DNA of 64,000 nucleotides. It comes from Stenotrophomonas acidaminiphila. GTDB lineage: Bacteria > Pseudomonadota > Gammaproteobacteria > Xanthomonadales > Xanthomonadaceae. Each line of letters opens with the position of its first letter. Position 1 is the first letter of the stretch. The notes under the pieces were generated by a model. It saw only the letters and a program-made list of their open reading frames with translations. It was not told the DNA's origin and made no database searches. Of the stretch, positions 43,731-52,475 are shown piece by piece. A program made the translations under genes and the position numbers. The DNA is taken from positions 728,501 through 792,500 of the forward strand of contig CP019797.1 in the NCBI GenBank assembly GCA_002951995.1, in the 5' to 3' direction.

Positions 43731-45026
43731 ATGCGCAAGGATCCCGTCGAACTGCTGCTGCGGGGCCTGTACTCGGCCTTGCTGTACCTGCTGCTGCCCA
43801 TCACCGTCTACCACCTGGTATGGCGTGGCTTCCGCGTGCGCGAGTACTTCAAGCGCTGGGACGAACGCTATGCGTCGTATCCGCAGAGCGGCCGCCGGCC
43901 CTGTGTCTGGCTGCACGCGGTCTCGGTGGGCGAGGTCAACGCCGCCGCGCCGGTGGTGGACGCGCTGCGCCGGCAGCGCCCGGACATCCGCTGGGTCATC
44001 ACCACCATCACCCCGACCGGCTCGCAGCGGGTACGCGCGTTGTGGGGCGACGCGGTGGACCACGTCTACCTGCCCTATGACGTGCCCGGCAGCGCCGGCC
44101 GGTTCCTCGATCATTTCCGCCCGAGCCTGGCGTTGATCCTGGAAACCGAGCTGTGGCCGAACCTGCTGTTCGGCTGCCGCGATCGCCGGATCCCGGTCTA
44201 CATCCTCAACGCGCGGCTGTCGGCACGCTCGTTGAAGGGCTACCGGCTGCTGCGGCCGCTGGTCGGGCGCGCGCTGCGCACGGTGACCTGCGTGGCCGCG
44301 CAGTCGCGCGAGGACGCGCGCCGTTTCGTCGTGCTCGGTGCGCGCCAGGAGCAGGTCTGCGCGCTGGGCAACCTGAAGTTCGACATCCATCCGCCGGATC
44401 CGGCGCCGCTGCTGGCCGCGTTCCATGCGCATGTGCCGGAAGGACGCGTGACCTGGATCGCCGCCAGTACCCACGAGGGCGAGGAACAGCCGGTCATGGA
44501 CCTGCACGCGCGGGTGCTGGAGTGCTATCCCGATGCGCTGCTGTTGTGGGCGCCACGGCATCCGGAGCGGTTCGCCAAAGTCGAGGCGTTGGCGCGCGGC
44601 CAGGGCTGGCGCGTGGCCACGCGCAGCGTCGAGCAGTGGCCCGCGGCCGATACCCAGGTGTTCGTGCTCAACACCCTGGGCGAACTGATGCCGTTCTTCG
44701 CCTGCGCGCAGGTGGCTTTCGTCGGGGGCAGCCTGCAGGCGATCGGCGGGCACAACCTGCTGGAGCCGGCGGCGATGGGCACGGCGGTGATCACCGGCCC
44801 GCACCTGCACAACTTCGCGGAGATCTCGCGGCGCATGAGCGAAGCCGGGGCGCTGAGCATCCGCGACGATGTCGCCCAGCTCGGCGACGAACTGCTGCGC
44901 CTGCTGGGCGACGCGGCGGCGCGCCAGCAGATGGTGCAGGCCGGTGCGGCGCTGGTGGCCAATGGCCGCGGCGCGCTGGAGCGGACCCTGGAACTGATCG
45001 GGCCGCGGCTGCCGGCACCGGAGTAG
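43731..45026 (+). CDS. waaA: 3-deoxy-D-manno-octulosonic-acid (Kdo) transferase
   Basis: A 431-residue GT30 enzyme that transfers Kdo from CMP-Kdo to lipid IVA. The N-terminal membrane anchor is LYSALLYLLLPITVYHLVWRGFR; VWLHAVSVGEVNAAAPVVDALRR contains the catalytic Glu. ITTITPTGSQRV, ILETELWPNLLFGCRDRRIPVYILNARLS and the C-terminal VFVLNTLGELMPFFACAQVAFVGGSLQAIGGHNLLEPAAMGTAVITGPHLHNF are all hallmarks. TAGGTATCCT lies just before the ATG. A strong hairpin follows the stop. Confidence 0.95.
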   Translation: MRKDPVELLLRGLYSALLYLLLPITVYHLVWRGFRVREYFKRWDERYASYPQSGRRPCVWLHAVSVGEVNAAAPVVDALRRQRPDIRWVITTITPTGSQRVRALWGDAVDHVYLPYDVPGSAGRFLDHFRPSLALILETELWPNLLFGCRDRRIPVYILNARLSARSLKGYRLLRPLVGRALRTVTCVAAQSREDARRFVVLGARQEQVCALGNLKFDIHPPDPAPLLAAFHAHVPEGRVTWIAASTHEGEEQPVMDLHARVLECYPDALLLWAPRHPERFAKVEALARGQGWRVATRSVEQWPAADTQVFVLNTLGELMPFFACAQVAFVGGSLQAIGGHNLLEPAAMGTAVITGPHLHNFAEISRRMSEAGALSIRDDVAQLGDELLRLLGDAAARQQMVQAGAALVANGRGALERTLELIGPRLPAPE

Positions 45027-45077
45027 GGCGCCGGCAGAACCCCGGCCACCGCTACGGGCGGTGGCCCATGCAGGAAC

Positions 45078-45107
45078 GCGAAAGGCGGGCCGGGGCCCGC
45101 CTTTCGC
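45078..45107. terminator. bidirectional terminator between waaA and tolC
   Basis: Perfect 13-base-pair stem GCGAAAGGCGGGC / GCCCGCCTTTCGC with a CGGG loop, midway between the two convergent stop codons. Confidence 0.65.
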
Positions 45108-45134
45108 ACATCCACGCCGGTACAGCGGCGGGGC

Positions 45135-46493
45135 TTACTGCATGCTGCCCGGCGCCAGCTGCGCCTCGGCATCCTGGGTCAGCAGGCGGTTGATGTCCTG
45201 CACCTCGGCCACGTCCAGCGCGCCGATGGCCTGGCTGAGCTGCAGCCGGCTGAGCAGGAAGGTGTAGCGGGCCTGCGCATAGTCCAGCTTGGCCTGGAAC
45301 AGGGTGCGCTGGTTCTGCACCACGTCCAGCACGGTGCGGGTACCGACTTCCAGCCCCACCTGCGAGGCGTCGTACGCGCTCTGCGCCGACACCACGGCCA
45401 GGCGCCGTGCCTCGACCTCGCTGATGCCGGCCACCACGGCCTGGTAGGCATTGCGGGTGTTGCGGTCCAGCGCGCGCTTCTGCTGCTCGTAGCCATCCTG
45501 GGCGATGTCGCGCTGGGCCAGGGCCTGGCGCACGTAGGACTGGGTGGCACCACCGGAGAAGATCGGCACGTTCAGGGTCAGGCCGATCGAGTTGGTGGTC
45601 GCGTCCGGGCCGAACGAGGAGCCGCCGACGCTGTCGCCCCAACTGGCGCTCTTGCCCCAGGTGCCGCCCAGCGACAGGGTCGGGTAGTGCCCGCCGCGGG
45701 CGGCCGAGACGCTGGCCACGGCGGCGTTGACCTTCAGCTCCTGCGCCTTCAGCGCCGGGTTCTGCGCGATCGCATCGGCCACCAGCTTGTCGACGTCGCC
45801 ACGGTTGGCCGGCAGCGCCGGGCGGAAATCCTCCGGCAGGCTGCGCAGGCCCTGCACCGGCTGCCCGGTCAGTTCGCTCAGCGCCTGGTAGGCATCGGCC
45901 AGGGTGTTGCGGGCGAGAATGGTATTGGCGCGCGCCTGGTCGTACTGGGCGCGCGCTTCGTGCACGTCGGTGATCGGGGCCAGGCCGACTTCCAGGCGCT
46001 TGTCGGCATAGTCGAACTGCTTCTTGGCGGCCGCCTCGTTGGTCTGCGCGGCGCTGAGCGATTCGATCGCCACCAGCACGTTGAAGTAGGTGGTGGCGGT
46101 GCGCACGATCAGGTCGTCGTTCGCCGATTCCAGGTCGAAGTCGGCTGCCTTGCTGATTTCGCGCTGCGCGCGCAGGTTGGCGAACTGGGTCCAGTTGAAC
46201 AGGGTCTGCTCACCGCTGATGCCGTACTTGCGCGAGGTGGCGGTGGTCGAGCCGCTGACCCCGTCCTGCGAGGTGCGGGTGCGGTTCAGCGATGCCGAGC
46301 CGCCCAGCGAGGGCAGCAGGGCCGCGCGGGCCTGCACCTGGCCTTCCTTGGTGTACAGCCGGCTGGACTCTGCGGAGGCCAGCTGCGGATCGCCGTTGCG
46401 GGCCATTTCGTAGACCTGCAGCAGGTCGGCGGCGTTGGCCGCCAGCGGCGAGAGGGCGACAGCCAGCGCAAGGGCGAGGGATCGGCGGATCAT
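45135..46493 (-). CDS. tolC: TolC family outer-membrane channel
   Basis: A 452-residue TolC-like protein with a signal peptide (residues 1-21, ANAADL) and two internally repeated helical-hairpin halves: LLQVYEMARNGDPQLASAES and, in the second repeat, LVADAIAQNPALKAQELKVNAAVASVSAARGGHYPTLSLGG. GLAPITDVHEARAQYDQARA and VGTRTVLDVVQNQRTLFQAKLDYAQARYTFLL are typical. It forms a trimeric channel-tunnel for RND pumps and type I secretion, and a pump is encoded 2 kb away on the other strand. It overlaps pcm by 4 bases (ATGA), so the two form an operon. Confidence 0.94.
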   Translation of the reverse strand: MIRRSLALALAVALSPLAANAADLLQVYEMARNGDPQLASAESSRLYTKEGQVQARAALLPSLGGSASLNRTRTSQDGVSGSTTATSRKYGISGEQTLFNWTQFANLRAQREISKAADFDLESANDDLIVRTATTYFNVLVAIESLSAAQTNEAAAKKQFDYADKRLEVGLAPITDVHEARAQYDQARANTILARNTLADAYQALSELTGQPVQGLRSLPEDFRPALPANRGDVDKLVADAIAQNPALKAQELKVNAAVASVSAARGGHYPTLSLGGTWGKSASWGDSVGGSSFGPDATTNSIGLTLNVPIFSGGATQSYVRQALAQRDIAQDGYEQQKRALDRNTRNAYQAVVAGISEVEARRLAVVSAQSAYDASQVGLEVGTRTVLDVVQNQRTLFQAKLDYAQARYTFLLSRLQLSQAIGALDVAEVQDINRLLTQDAEAQLAPGSMQ

Positions 46494-47164
46494 TGCGGCT
46501 TCCTTGGATGTAGCGGATCAGAGTTGGAACTGCGGGCCGGGGCGGCGCCCTGCAGATAATCGATGTCGGTTTCGAACAGGGACTGCACGCTGCCGTCGGC
46601 CTTCACCAGCACCGCTTCCATCACCGGCGAGCGGCCCTGGATCACGAACAGGCGGCCGCCGGGGCGCAGCCACTTGAGGATGTGCGCCGGCACGGTGTCC
46701 ACCGCGCCGGTGATGCAGATGGCGTCGAAGTGGCGCTGGGTCTGCCAGTGCAGCGCATCGGCGACTTCGATGCGCACGTTGGAGCCGAGCTTGGCCGCGT
46801 CCAGGCTGGCGCGCGCGCGCTCGGCCAGTTCCGGCTGGATCTCCAGGCTCAGTACTTCGCGGGCCAGTTCGCCCAGGCAGGCGCTGATGAAGCCGCTGCC
46901 GGTGCCGATCTCCAGCACCTCGTCGCCCGGCTGCAGGTCCAGCGCCTGCAGCATGCGGCCTTCGACCACCGGCTTCATCATCTTCTGGCCATGGCCCAGC
47001 GGCAGCTCGATGTCGGCATAGGCCAGCGCCTTGTGCGATTCGGCCACGAAGGCCTCGCGCGGCAGCCGCGCCAGGACGTCCAGCACGCGCAGGTCCAGCA
47101 CGTCCCAGGGACGTACCTGCTGTTCGACCATCAGTTCGCGGGCGTGGGAGTAATCGATCGTCAT
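46490..47164 (-). CDS. pcm: protein-L-isoaspartate O-methyltransferase
   Basis: A 224-residue PCMT-family enzyme that methylates isoaspartyl residues in damaged proteins, in the cytoplasm. The N-terminus MTIDYSHARELMVEQQVRPWDVLD and FVAESHKALAYADIELPLGHGQKMMKPVVEGRMLQAL are typical; motif I is VLEIGTGSGFISACLGEL, and VDTVPAHILKWLRPGGRLFVI follows. The gene order pcm-tolC is usual in Xanthomonadaceae. Its start region lies 130 bases from tetR, with no strong promoter evident. Confidence 0.93.
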   Translation of the reverse strand: MTIDYSHARELMVEQQVRPWDVLDLRVLDVLARLPREAFVAESHKALAYADIELPLGHGQKMMKPVVEGRMLQALDLQPGDEVLEIGTGSGFISACLGELAREVLSLEIQPELAERARASLDAAKLGSNVRIEVADALHWQTQRHFDAICITGAVDTVPAHILKWLRPGGRLFVIQGRSPVMEAVLVKADGSVQSLFETDIDYLQGAAPARSSNSDPLHPRKPQ

Positions 47165-47294
47165 GGTGTCTCGTCAATCCGGCGCAGTGGGCCGGCCATT
47201 TTACCGGTTGGCGCGGGCAGTGCGGGGCAAGCATCGCCGTGCCCGCGGCAGGTCCGCAGTGCCGGAAGTCACCACGACCTCCGGTTCGTTCAGG

Positions 47295-47960
47295 TTAAGG
47301 GCGGGGCGCATAGGCGCGGATGAAGAAGTCGACCGTGGTGGCGATGTGGGCCTCGGCGTCGGGCTGCTCCGGGGCCGCGCACAGCCCGCACATCATGTGC
47401 GCGTGCAACTCGCCCTTGATCAGGCAGAAGAACTGGCGCGCGGCCAGGCGCGGGTCGTCGATCGCCAGCTCGCCACGTGCCGCGCGGGCCTCCAGGAACT
47501 CGGCCAGCGCGCTTTCGGTGCGCTTGGGGCCGGCCTGCCAGAACATCTCGCGGATCCGGTCGTCGGTTTCCGGGGTCATCATCATGCGTTGGGTGGCGAT
47601 GGCCTCGTCACTGCTGATCAGGGCGAAGAAGGCGTGGCCGATGCCGCGCAGCTGTTCGCGCAGCGGGCCTTCGCTGTCGGTCACGAACAGGTCGTCGGGC
47701 ATCATTTCCACGCACTTGGCCTGGATCGCCTCGAAAAACAGCGTCTCCTTGTCGCCGAAATGGCTGTAGACGGTGAGTTTGGAAACGCCGGCGCCGGCGG
47801 CGATGCCGTCCATGCTCACGCCGTTGAAACCCAGTTCGATGAACATTTCCTTGGCCGTTTCCAGGATCGCGGCACGCTTGCCCAGGTCCTTGGGGCGGCC
47901 GGGACCGGCGCCGCGCGGAGTCGGCTTGCCGGTGGGTGGGGAAGGATGATGCGCGGACAT
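47295..47960 (-). CDS. TetR/AcrR family regulator
   Basis: A 221-residue TetR-family repressor. A basic N-terminal tail is followed by the HTH at about residues 28-75 (KRAAILETAKEMFIELGFNGVSMDGIAAGAGVSKLTVYSHFGDKETLF), then the helical ligand-binding domain, with HAFFALISSDEAIATQRMMMTPETDDRIREMFW. Divergent transcription from the adaptor-RND pump genes across a 114-base gap containing dyads suggests that it represses that pump and itself, as SmeT and AcrR do. The ligand is unknown; hydrophobic drugs are typical. Confidence 0.9.
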   Translation of the reverse strand: MSAHHPSPPTGKPTPRGAGPGRPKDLGKRAAILETAKEMFIELGFNGVSMDGIAAGAGVSKLTVYSHFGDKETLFFEAIQAKCVEMMPDDLFVTDSEGPLREQLRGIGHAFFALISSDEAIATQRMMMTPETDDRIREMFWQAGPKRTESALAEFLEARAARGELAIDDPRLAARQFFCLIKGELHAHMMCGLCAAPEQPDAEAHIATTVDFFIRAYAPRP

Positions 47961-48010
47961 TCGACAATACTAGACCAGCTGGTTCGATATTTATACTATA
48001 CCGGCTCGTT
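47961..48010. promoter_or_regulatory. tetR / efflux pump operator-promoter region
   Basis: An AT-rich stretch with the 10-base palindrome ACCAGCTGGT (47974-47983) in GACCAGCTGGTTCG and a related CCGGCTCGTTCAG 26 bases later. Between the two lies TATACT (47992-47997), a good -10 towards the pump genes, and on the other strand TATAAA-like bases towards tetR. The repeats on each side of a -10 are what a TetR operator would look like. Confidence 0.5.
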
Positions 48011-48074
48011 CAGTAATGGCGCTGAACCGCCAACCTTCCCCCCTCATCTCTTTCCTCACCTGCGATCCTCACCC

Positions 48075-49195
48075 ATGAACATTGCCCGATGGATTGGCGG
48101 TTCCCTGCTGGTGGCCGTGCTGGCTGCCTGCGGTAAATCCGAACCTGCTCCCGCACTTGCCGTACCGGTTCTGGTCGTCCACCCCAGGACGGCGGCCAGG
48201 CCATCAGCGCGTACCCCGGCGAAGTGCGGGCGCGCGAGGAAACCGTGCTGTCGTTCCGGGTGGGCGGCAACCTGCTGCGGCGCGAGGTCGATGCCGGCCA
48301 GCGGGTGCGCGAGGGCCAGCTGCTGGCCGAACTGGACGTGGCCGACTACGCGTTGCAGGCGCGGGCGGCGCAGGCGCAGTACGCCGCCGCCGAGGCCGAT
48401 CTGGTGCGCGCGCGCGACGAGCACAAGCGCTATGCCGCGCTGGCCGCGCAGCAGCTGGTCAGCCGCTCGGCGCTGGATGCGCAGACCGCCGCGCTGAAGG
48501 CGGCGCAGGGCCAGGCCGATGCGGCCCGTTCCAACCTGGACGTGGCCCGCAACCAGGCGGCCTACGCGCAGCTGCGCGCCCCCGCCGATGGCGTGATCGC
48601 CAGCCGCCAGGCCGAGGCCGGGCAGGTGGTCGCCGCCGGCCAGGCCATTTATACGCTGGCCGCCGACGGCGCCCGCGAGGTCGCCATCGCCCTGCCGGAG
48701 AGCGGGATCCGCGATTTCGCGGTGGGCCAGGCGGTGGAAGTGGAACTGTGGAACCGTCCCGGCAAGCGCTGGCCCGGCACCATCCGCGAGATCGCCCCGG
48801 CCGCCGATGCCCAGGCGCGCACCTATGCCACGCGCGTGAGCCTGGCGGCCGAAGCGCTGGATGCGGTGGAACTGGGGCAGAGCGCGCGCGTCTACGTGGC
48901 CCACGCCAAGGGCGGCGCGCTGAGCGTGCCGCTGGCCGCGGTGCAGCCGGGCAAGACGCAGCAGCAGGCCGGTGTGTGGGTGGTGGACCCGGCCAAGGGC
49001 ACGCTGCAGCTGCGACCGGTGACGCTGGGCGCCTACGGCGCGGAGCGCGTGCCGGTGCTGGCGGGCCTGAAGCGCGAAGACTGGGTGGTCGCCGCGGGCG
49101 GCCACCTGCTGCGCGAGGGCCAGCCGGTGACCGCGGTGGACCGGGCCAACAAGCCGGTACTCGCCGCGCCCGCGTCCGCCAAGCGGGAGGACTGA
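48075..49195 (+). CDS. RND efflux periplasmic adaptor (HlyD/AcrA family), frameshifted
   Basis: A 373-residue membrane-fusion protein when one base is added. The lipoprotein signal is MNIARWIGGSLLVAVLAACGKSE. The break is in the CCCC run 48182-48185; one more C gives VLVVHPQDGGQAISAYPGEVRAREETVLSFRVGGNLL. The protein then has a lipoyl half-motif (GGNLLRREVDAGQRVREGQLLAELD), a coiled-coil hairpin (about residues 95-165), the second lipoyl half (LRAPADGVIASRQAEAGQVVAAGQAIYTL) and beta-barrel and membrane-proximal domains. It bridges the RND pump at 49199 and an outer-membrane TolC. It ends 3 bases before the pump start. Confidence 0.87.
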
Positions 49196-49198
49196 GGC

Positions 49199-52100
49199 GT
49201 GCGCCGCTTCAATCTTTCCGAGTGGGCCCTGGGCAACCGCGCGCTGGTGCTGTTCATGATGATCGCGCTGGCGGTCATCGGCGCCTGGTCCTACAAGCAC
49301 CTCGGCCAGTCCGAGGATCCGCCGTTCACGTTCAAGGCGATGGTGGTGCAGACCGCGTGGCCGGGCGCCACCGCCGAGCAGGTCTCGCGGCAGGTGACCG
49401 AGCCGATCGAGAAGGCGCTGATGAACACCGGGCAGTTCGAGTTCATCCAGTCGTACTCGCGGCCGGGCGAATCGCAGGTGATCTTCATGGCGCGCGATTC
49501 GATGCGCTCCAAGGATGTGCCCGAGCTGTTCTACCAGGTGCGCAAGAAGGTCGGCGACATCCGTTCGCAGCTGCCGGCCGAGGTGGTCGGGCCGTTCTTC
49601 AACGATGAGTTCGGCGACACCTTCGGCAACATCTATGCGCTGACCGGCAAAGGCTTCGACTACGCGCTGATGCGCGACTACGCCGACCGCATCCAGCTGG
49701 AGCTGCAGCGCGTGGCCGACGTCGGCAAGGTCGACCTGCTCGGCCTGCAGGACGAAAAGGTGTGGATCGAACTGTCCAACACCAAGCTGGCCACGCTGGG
49801 CGTGTCGCTGCAGCAGGTGCAGCAGGCGCTGGCCGACCAGAACGCGGTGACCCCGGCCAGCTGGTTCGAGACCGGCAGCGACCGCGTGCAGCTGCGCGTC
49901 ACCGGCCAGTTCCAGTCGGTCGAGGACATCGCCGCGTTCCCGATCCGCGCCGGCGACCGCACCGTGCGCCTGGGCGACATCGCCCAGGTCAAGCGCGGTT
50001 TCGCCGACCCGGCCTCGCCGAAGATGCGCTTCATGGGCGAGGACGCCATCGGCATCGCGGTGGCGATGAAGGACGGCGGCGACATCCTCAAGCTCGGCAA
50101 GACCCTGGACGACGCGTTCGCGCGGCTGCAGAAGACGCTGCCGGCGGGCATGGAGCTGCGCAAGGTCTCCGACCAGCCGCACGCGGTCGAGGATTCGGTG
50201 GGCGAGTTCGTCAAGGTACTGACCGAGGCGGTGGTGATCGTGCTGCTGGTGAGCTTCTTCTCGCTGGGCTGGCGCACCGGGCTGGTGGTGGCGGTGTCGA
50301 TCCCGCTGGTGCTGGCGATGACCTTCTTCGTCATGCACCAGTTCGACATCGGCCTGCACAAGATCTCACTGGGCGCGCTGGTGCTGGCGCTGGGCCTGCT
50401 GGTGGACGATGCGATCATCGCGGTGGAGATGATGGCCACCAAGATGGAACAGGGCTACGACCGCCTGCGCGCGGCCAGCTTCGCCTGGGAGTCGACCGCG
50501 TTCCCGATGCTGACCGGCACGCTGATCACCGCCGCCGGCTTCCTGCCCATCGCCACCGCCGCCTCCAGCACCGGCGAGTACACCCGCTCGCTGTTCCAGG
50601 TGGTGACCATCGCCCTGGTGGTGTCGTGGATCGCCGCGGTGCTGTTCATCCCGTACCTGGGCGACAAGATGCTGCCGGACCTGCACAACCCGCAGCCGCC
50701 ACGGCCGGGCAGTCTGGCCGGCCGCTGGCATGCGCTGCGGCTGCGCTGGGCCGACCGCAACCCGGCGCTGGCCAACCTGATCCGGCCGCGGCAGCTGGAA
50801 CACGACCACGACCCCTACAAGAGCGCGTTCTACCAGCGCTTCCGGCGTTTCCTCGATGCCTGCCTGCGCCGCCGCTGGCTGGTGATCTTCGCCACCATCG
50901 GCCTGTTCGTGTTCTCGCTGGCCATGTTCCGCTTCGTGCCGCAGCAGTTCTTCCCGGACTCGACCCGGCCGGAGCTGATGGTGGACATCGAGCTGGCCGA
51001 AGGCGCGTCGCTGGCCGCCACCCAGGCGCAGGCGCACAAGCTGGAGGCGTTGCTCAAGCAGCGCCAGGACATCGCCAACTACGTCGGTTACGTGGGCAGC
51101 GGTTCGCCGCGCTTCTACCTGCCGCTGGACCAGCAGCTGCCGGCGACCAATTTCGCCCAGTTCGTGGTGCTGGCGCAGGACATCCACGCCCGCGAAGCGG
51201 TGCGCGACTGGCTGCTGAAGGAGGTGGTGCCGCGCTTCACCGACGTGCAGCTGCGCGTGACCCGGCTGGAGAACGGGCCGCCGGTGGGCTACCCGGTGCA
51301 GTTCCGCGTGTCCGGCGAGCACATCGACCGGGTGCAGGCCATCGCCCGCGAGGTCGCCGCCAAGGTGCGGCAGAACCCGCACGTGGCCAACGTCAACCTC
51401 AACTGGTCCGAGCCGAGCAAGGTGGTGCGGCTGGTGGTGGACCAGGAGCGCGCGCGCGCGCTGGGGGTGAGCAGCGCGCAGATCGCGCACTTCCTGAGCA
51501 GCTCGCTGTCGGGCATGCAGGTGAGCACCTACCGCGAGGGCAACCGCCAGATCGGCATGCTGCTGCGCGGCCCGGACGACGAGCGCGCGCGGCTGGACAT
51601 GCTCGCCAGCCTGGCCATTCCCACGCCCAGCGGCACCGCGGTACCGCTGGCGCAGGTGGCCCGGCTCGAGTACGTGTTCGAGGACGGCATCATCTGGCAC
51701 CGCAACCGCCTGCCCACGGTCACCGTGCGTGCCGACATCGCCGACGGCCTGCTGCCGCCGGAGGTCACCGGGCAGATCCTGCCGACCCTGGACGGCATCC
51801 GCGCCGCCCTGCCTGACGGCTACCTGCTGGAAGTCGGCGGCACGGTGGAGGATTCGGCGCGCGGGCAGAACTCGATCAAGGCCGGCATGCCGCTGTTCCT
51901 GATCGTGGTGGTGACCCTGCTGATGCTGCAGCTGCGCAGCTTCTCGCGTGCGGCGATGGTGCTGGTCACCGCACCGCTGGGCATCATCGGCGCGACCCTG
52001 TTCCTGCTGATCTTCCGGGTGCCGTTCGGCTTCGTCGCGCTGCTGGGCACCATCGCCCTGGCGGGCATGATCATGCGCAACTCGGTGATCCTGGTGGACC

Positions 52101-52360
52101 AGATCCAGCAGGACATCGACGCCGGGCATGACCGCTGGCACGCCATCATCGATGCCACCGTGCGCCGCTTCCGGCCGATCGTGCTGACCGCGCTGGCCGC
52201 GGTGCTGGCGATGATCCCGCTGTCGCGCAGCGCCTTCTATGGCTCCATGGCGATCTCGATCATGGGCGGGCTGATCGTCGGCACGGTACTGACCCTGGTG
52301 TTCCTGCCGGCGCTGTACGCGGCCTGGTTCCGGGTGCGGCCGGACGAAGCGGCAAGCTGA
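49199..52360 (+). CDS. RND family multidrug efflux transporter
   Basis: A 1053-residue inner-membrane proton antiporter of the AcrB/HAE1 superfamily, nearer to the VexF/MdtB-like branch. The N-terminal helix is followed by the porter loop, VSLQQVQQALADQNAV, and TM4, GALVLALGLLVDDAIIAVEMMATKME, which holds the proton-relay Asp pair. A second large loop and TM10-12 complete twelve membrane helices (PLGIIGATLFLLIFRVPFGFVALLGTIALAGMIMRNSVILVDQI). The start is a GTG, with GGAGGACTGAGGC just upstream in the adaptor's end. It exports drugs or metabolites together with the adaptor and TolC. Confidence 0.93.
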   Translation: MRRFNLSEWALGNRALVLFMMIALAVIGAWSYKHLGQSEDPPFTFKAMVVQTAWPGATAEQVSRQVTEPIEKALMNTGQFEFIQSYSRPGESQVIFMARDSMRSKDVPELFYQVRKKVGDIRSQLPAEVVGPFFNDEFGDTFGNIYALTGKGFDYALMRDYADRIQLELQRVADVGKVDLLGLQDEKVWIELSNTKLATLGVSLQQVQQALADQNAVTPASWFETGSDRVQLRVTGQFQSVEDIAAFPIRAGDRTVRLGDIAQVKRGFADPASPKMRFMGEDAIGIAVAMKDGGDILKLGKTLDDAFARLQKTLPAGMELRKVSDQPHAVEDSVGEFVKVLTEAVVIVLLVSFFSLGWRTGLVVAVSIPLVLAMTFFVMHQFDIGLHKISLGALVLALGLLVDDAIIAVEMMATKMEQGYDRLRAASFAWESTAFPMLTGTLITAAGFLPIATAASSTGEYTRSLFQVVTIALVVSWIAAVLFIPYLGDKMLPDLHNPQPPRPGSLAGRWHALRLRWADRNPALANLIRPRQLEHDHDPYKSAFYQRFRRFLDACLRRRWLVIFATIGLFVFSLAMFRFVPQQFFPDSTRPELMVDIELAEGASLAATQAQAHKLEALLKQRQDIANYVGYVGSGSPRFYLPLDQQLPATNFAQFVVLAQDIHAREAVRDWLLKEVVPRFTDVQLRVTRLENGPPVGYPVQFRVSGEHIDRVQAIAREVAAKVRQNPHVANVNLNWSEPSKVVRLVVDQERARALGVSSAQIAHFLSSSLSGMQVSTYREGNRQIGMLLRGPDDERARLDMLASLAIPTPSGTAVPLAQVARLEYVFEDGIIWHRNRLPTVTVRADIADGLLPPEVTGQILPTLDGIRAALPDGYLLEVGGTVEDSARGQNSIKAGMPLFLIVVVTLLMLQLRSFSRAAMVLVTAPLGIIGATLFLLIFRVPFGFVALLGTIALAGMIMRNSVILVDQIQQDIDAGHDRWHAIIDATVRRFRPIVLTALAAVLAMIPLSRSAFYGSMAISIMGGLIVGTVLTLVFLPALYAAWFRVRPDEAAS

Positions 52361-52475
52361 ACCGCTCAGCCGCCGGCGCTGCCGGCGGATGGCCGCGCCC
52401 CGGCGGTGGTAGATTGGTCTGGCGCGGCGGGCCTGGGTGGCCGGCCGCGCCAGACCGCGAAGGGGGGCGGTTCCG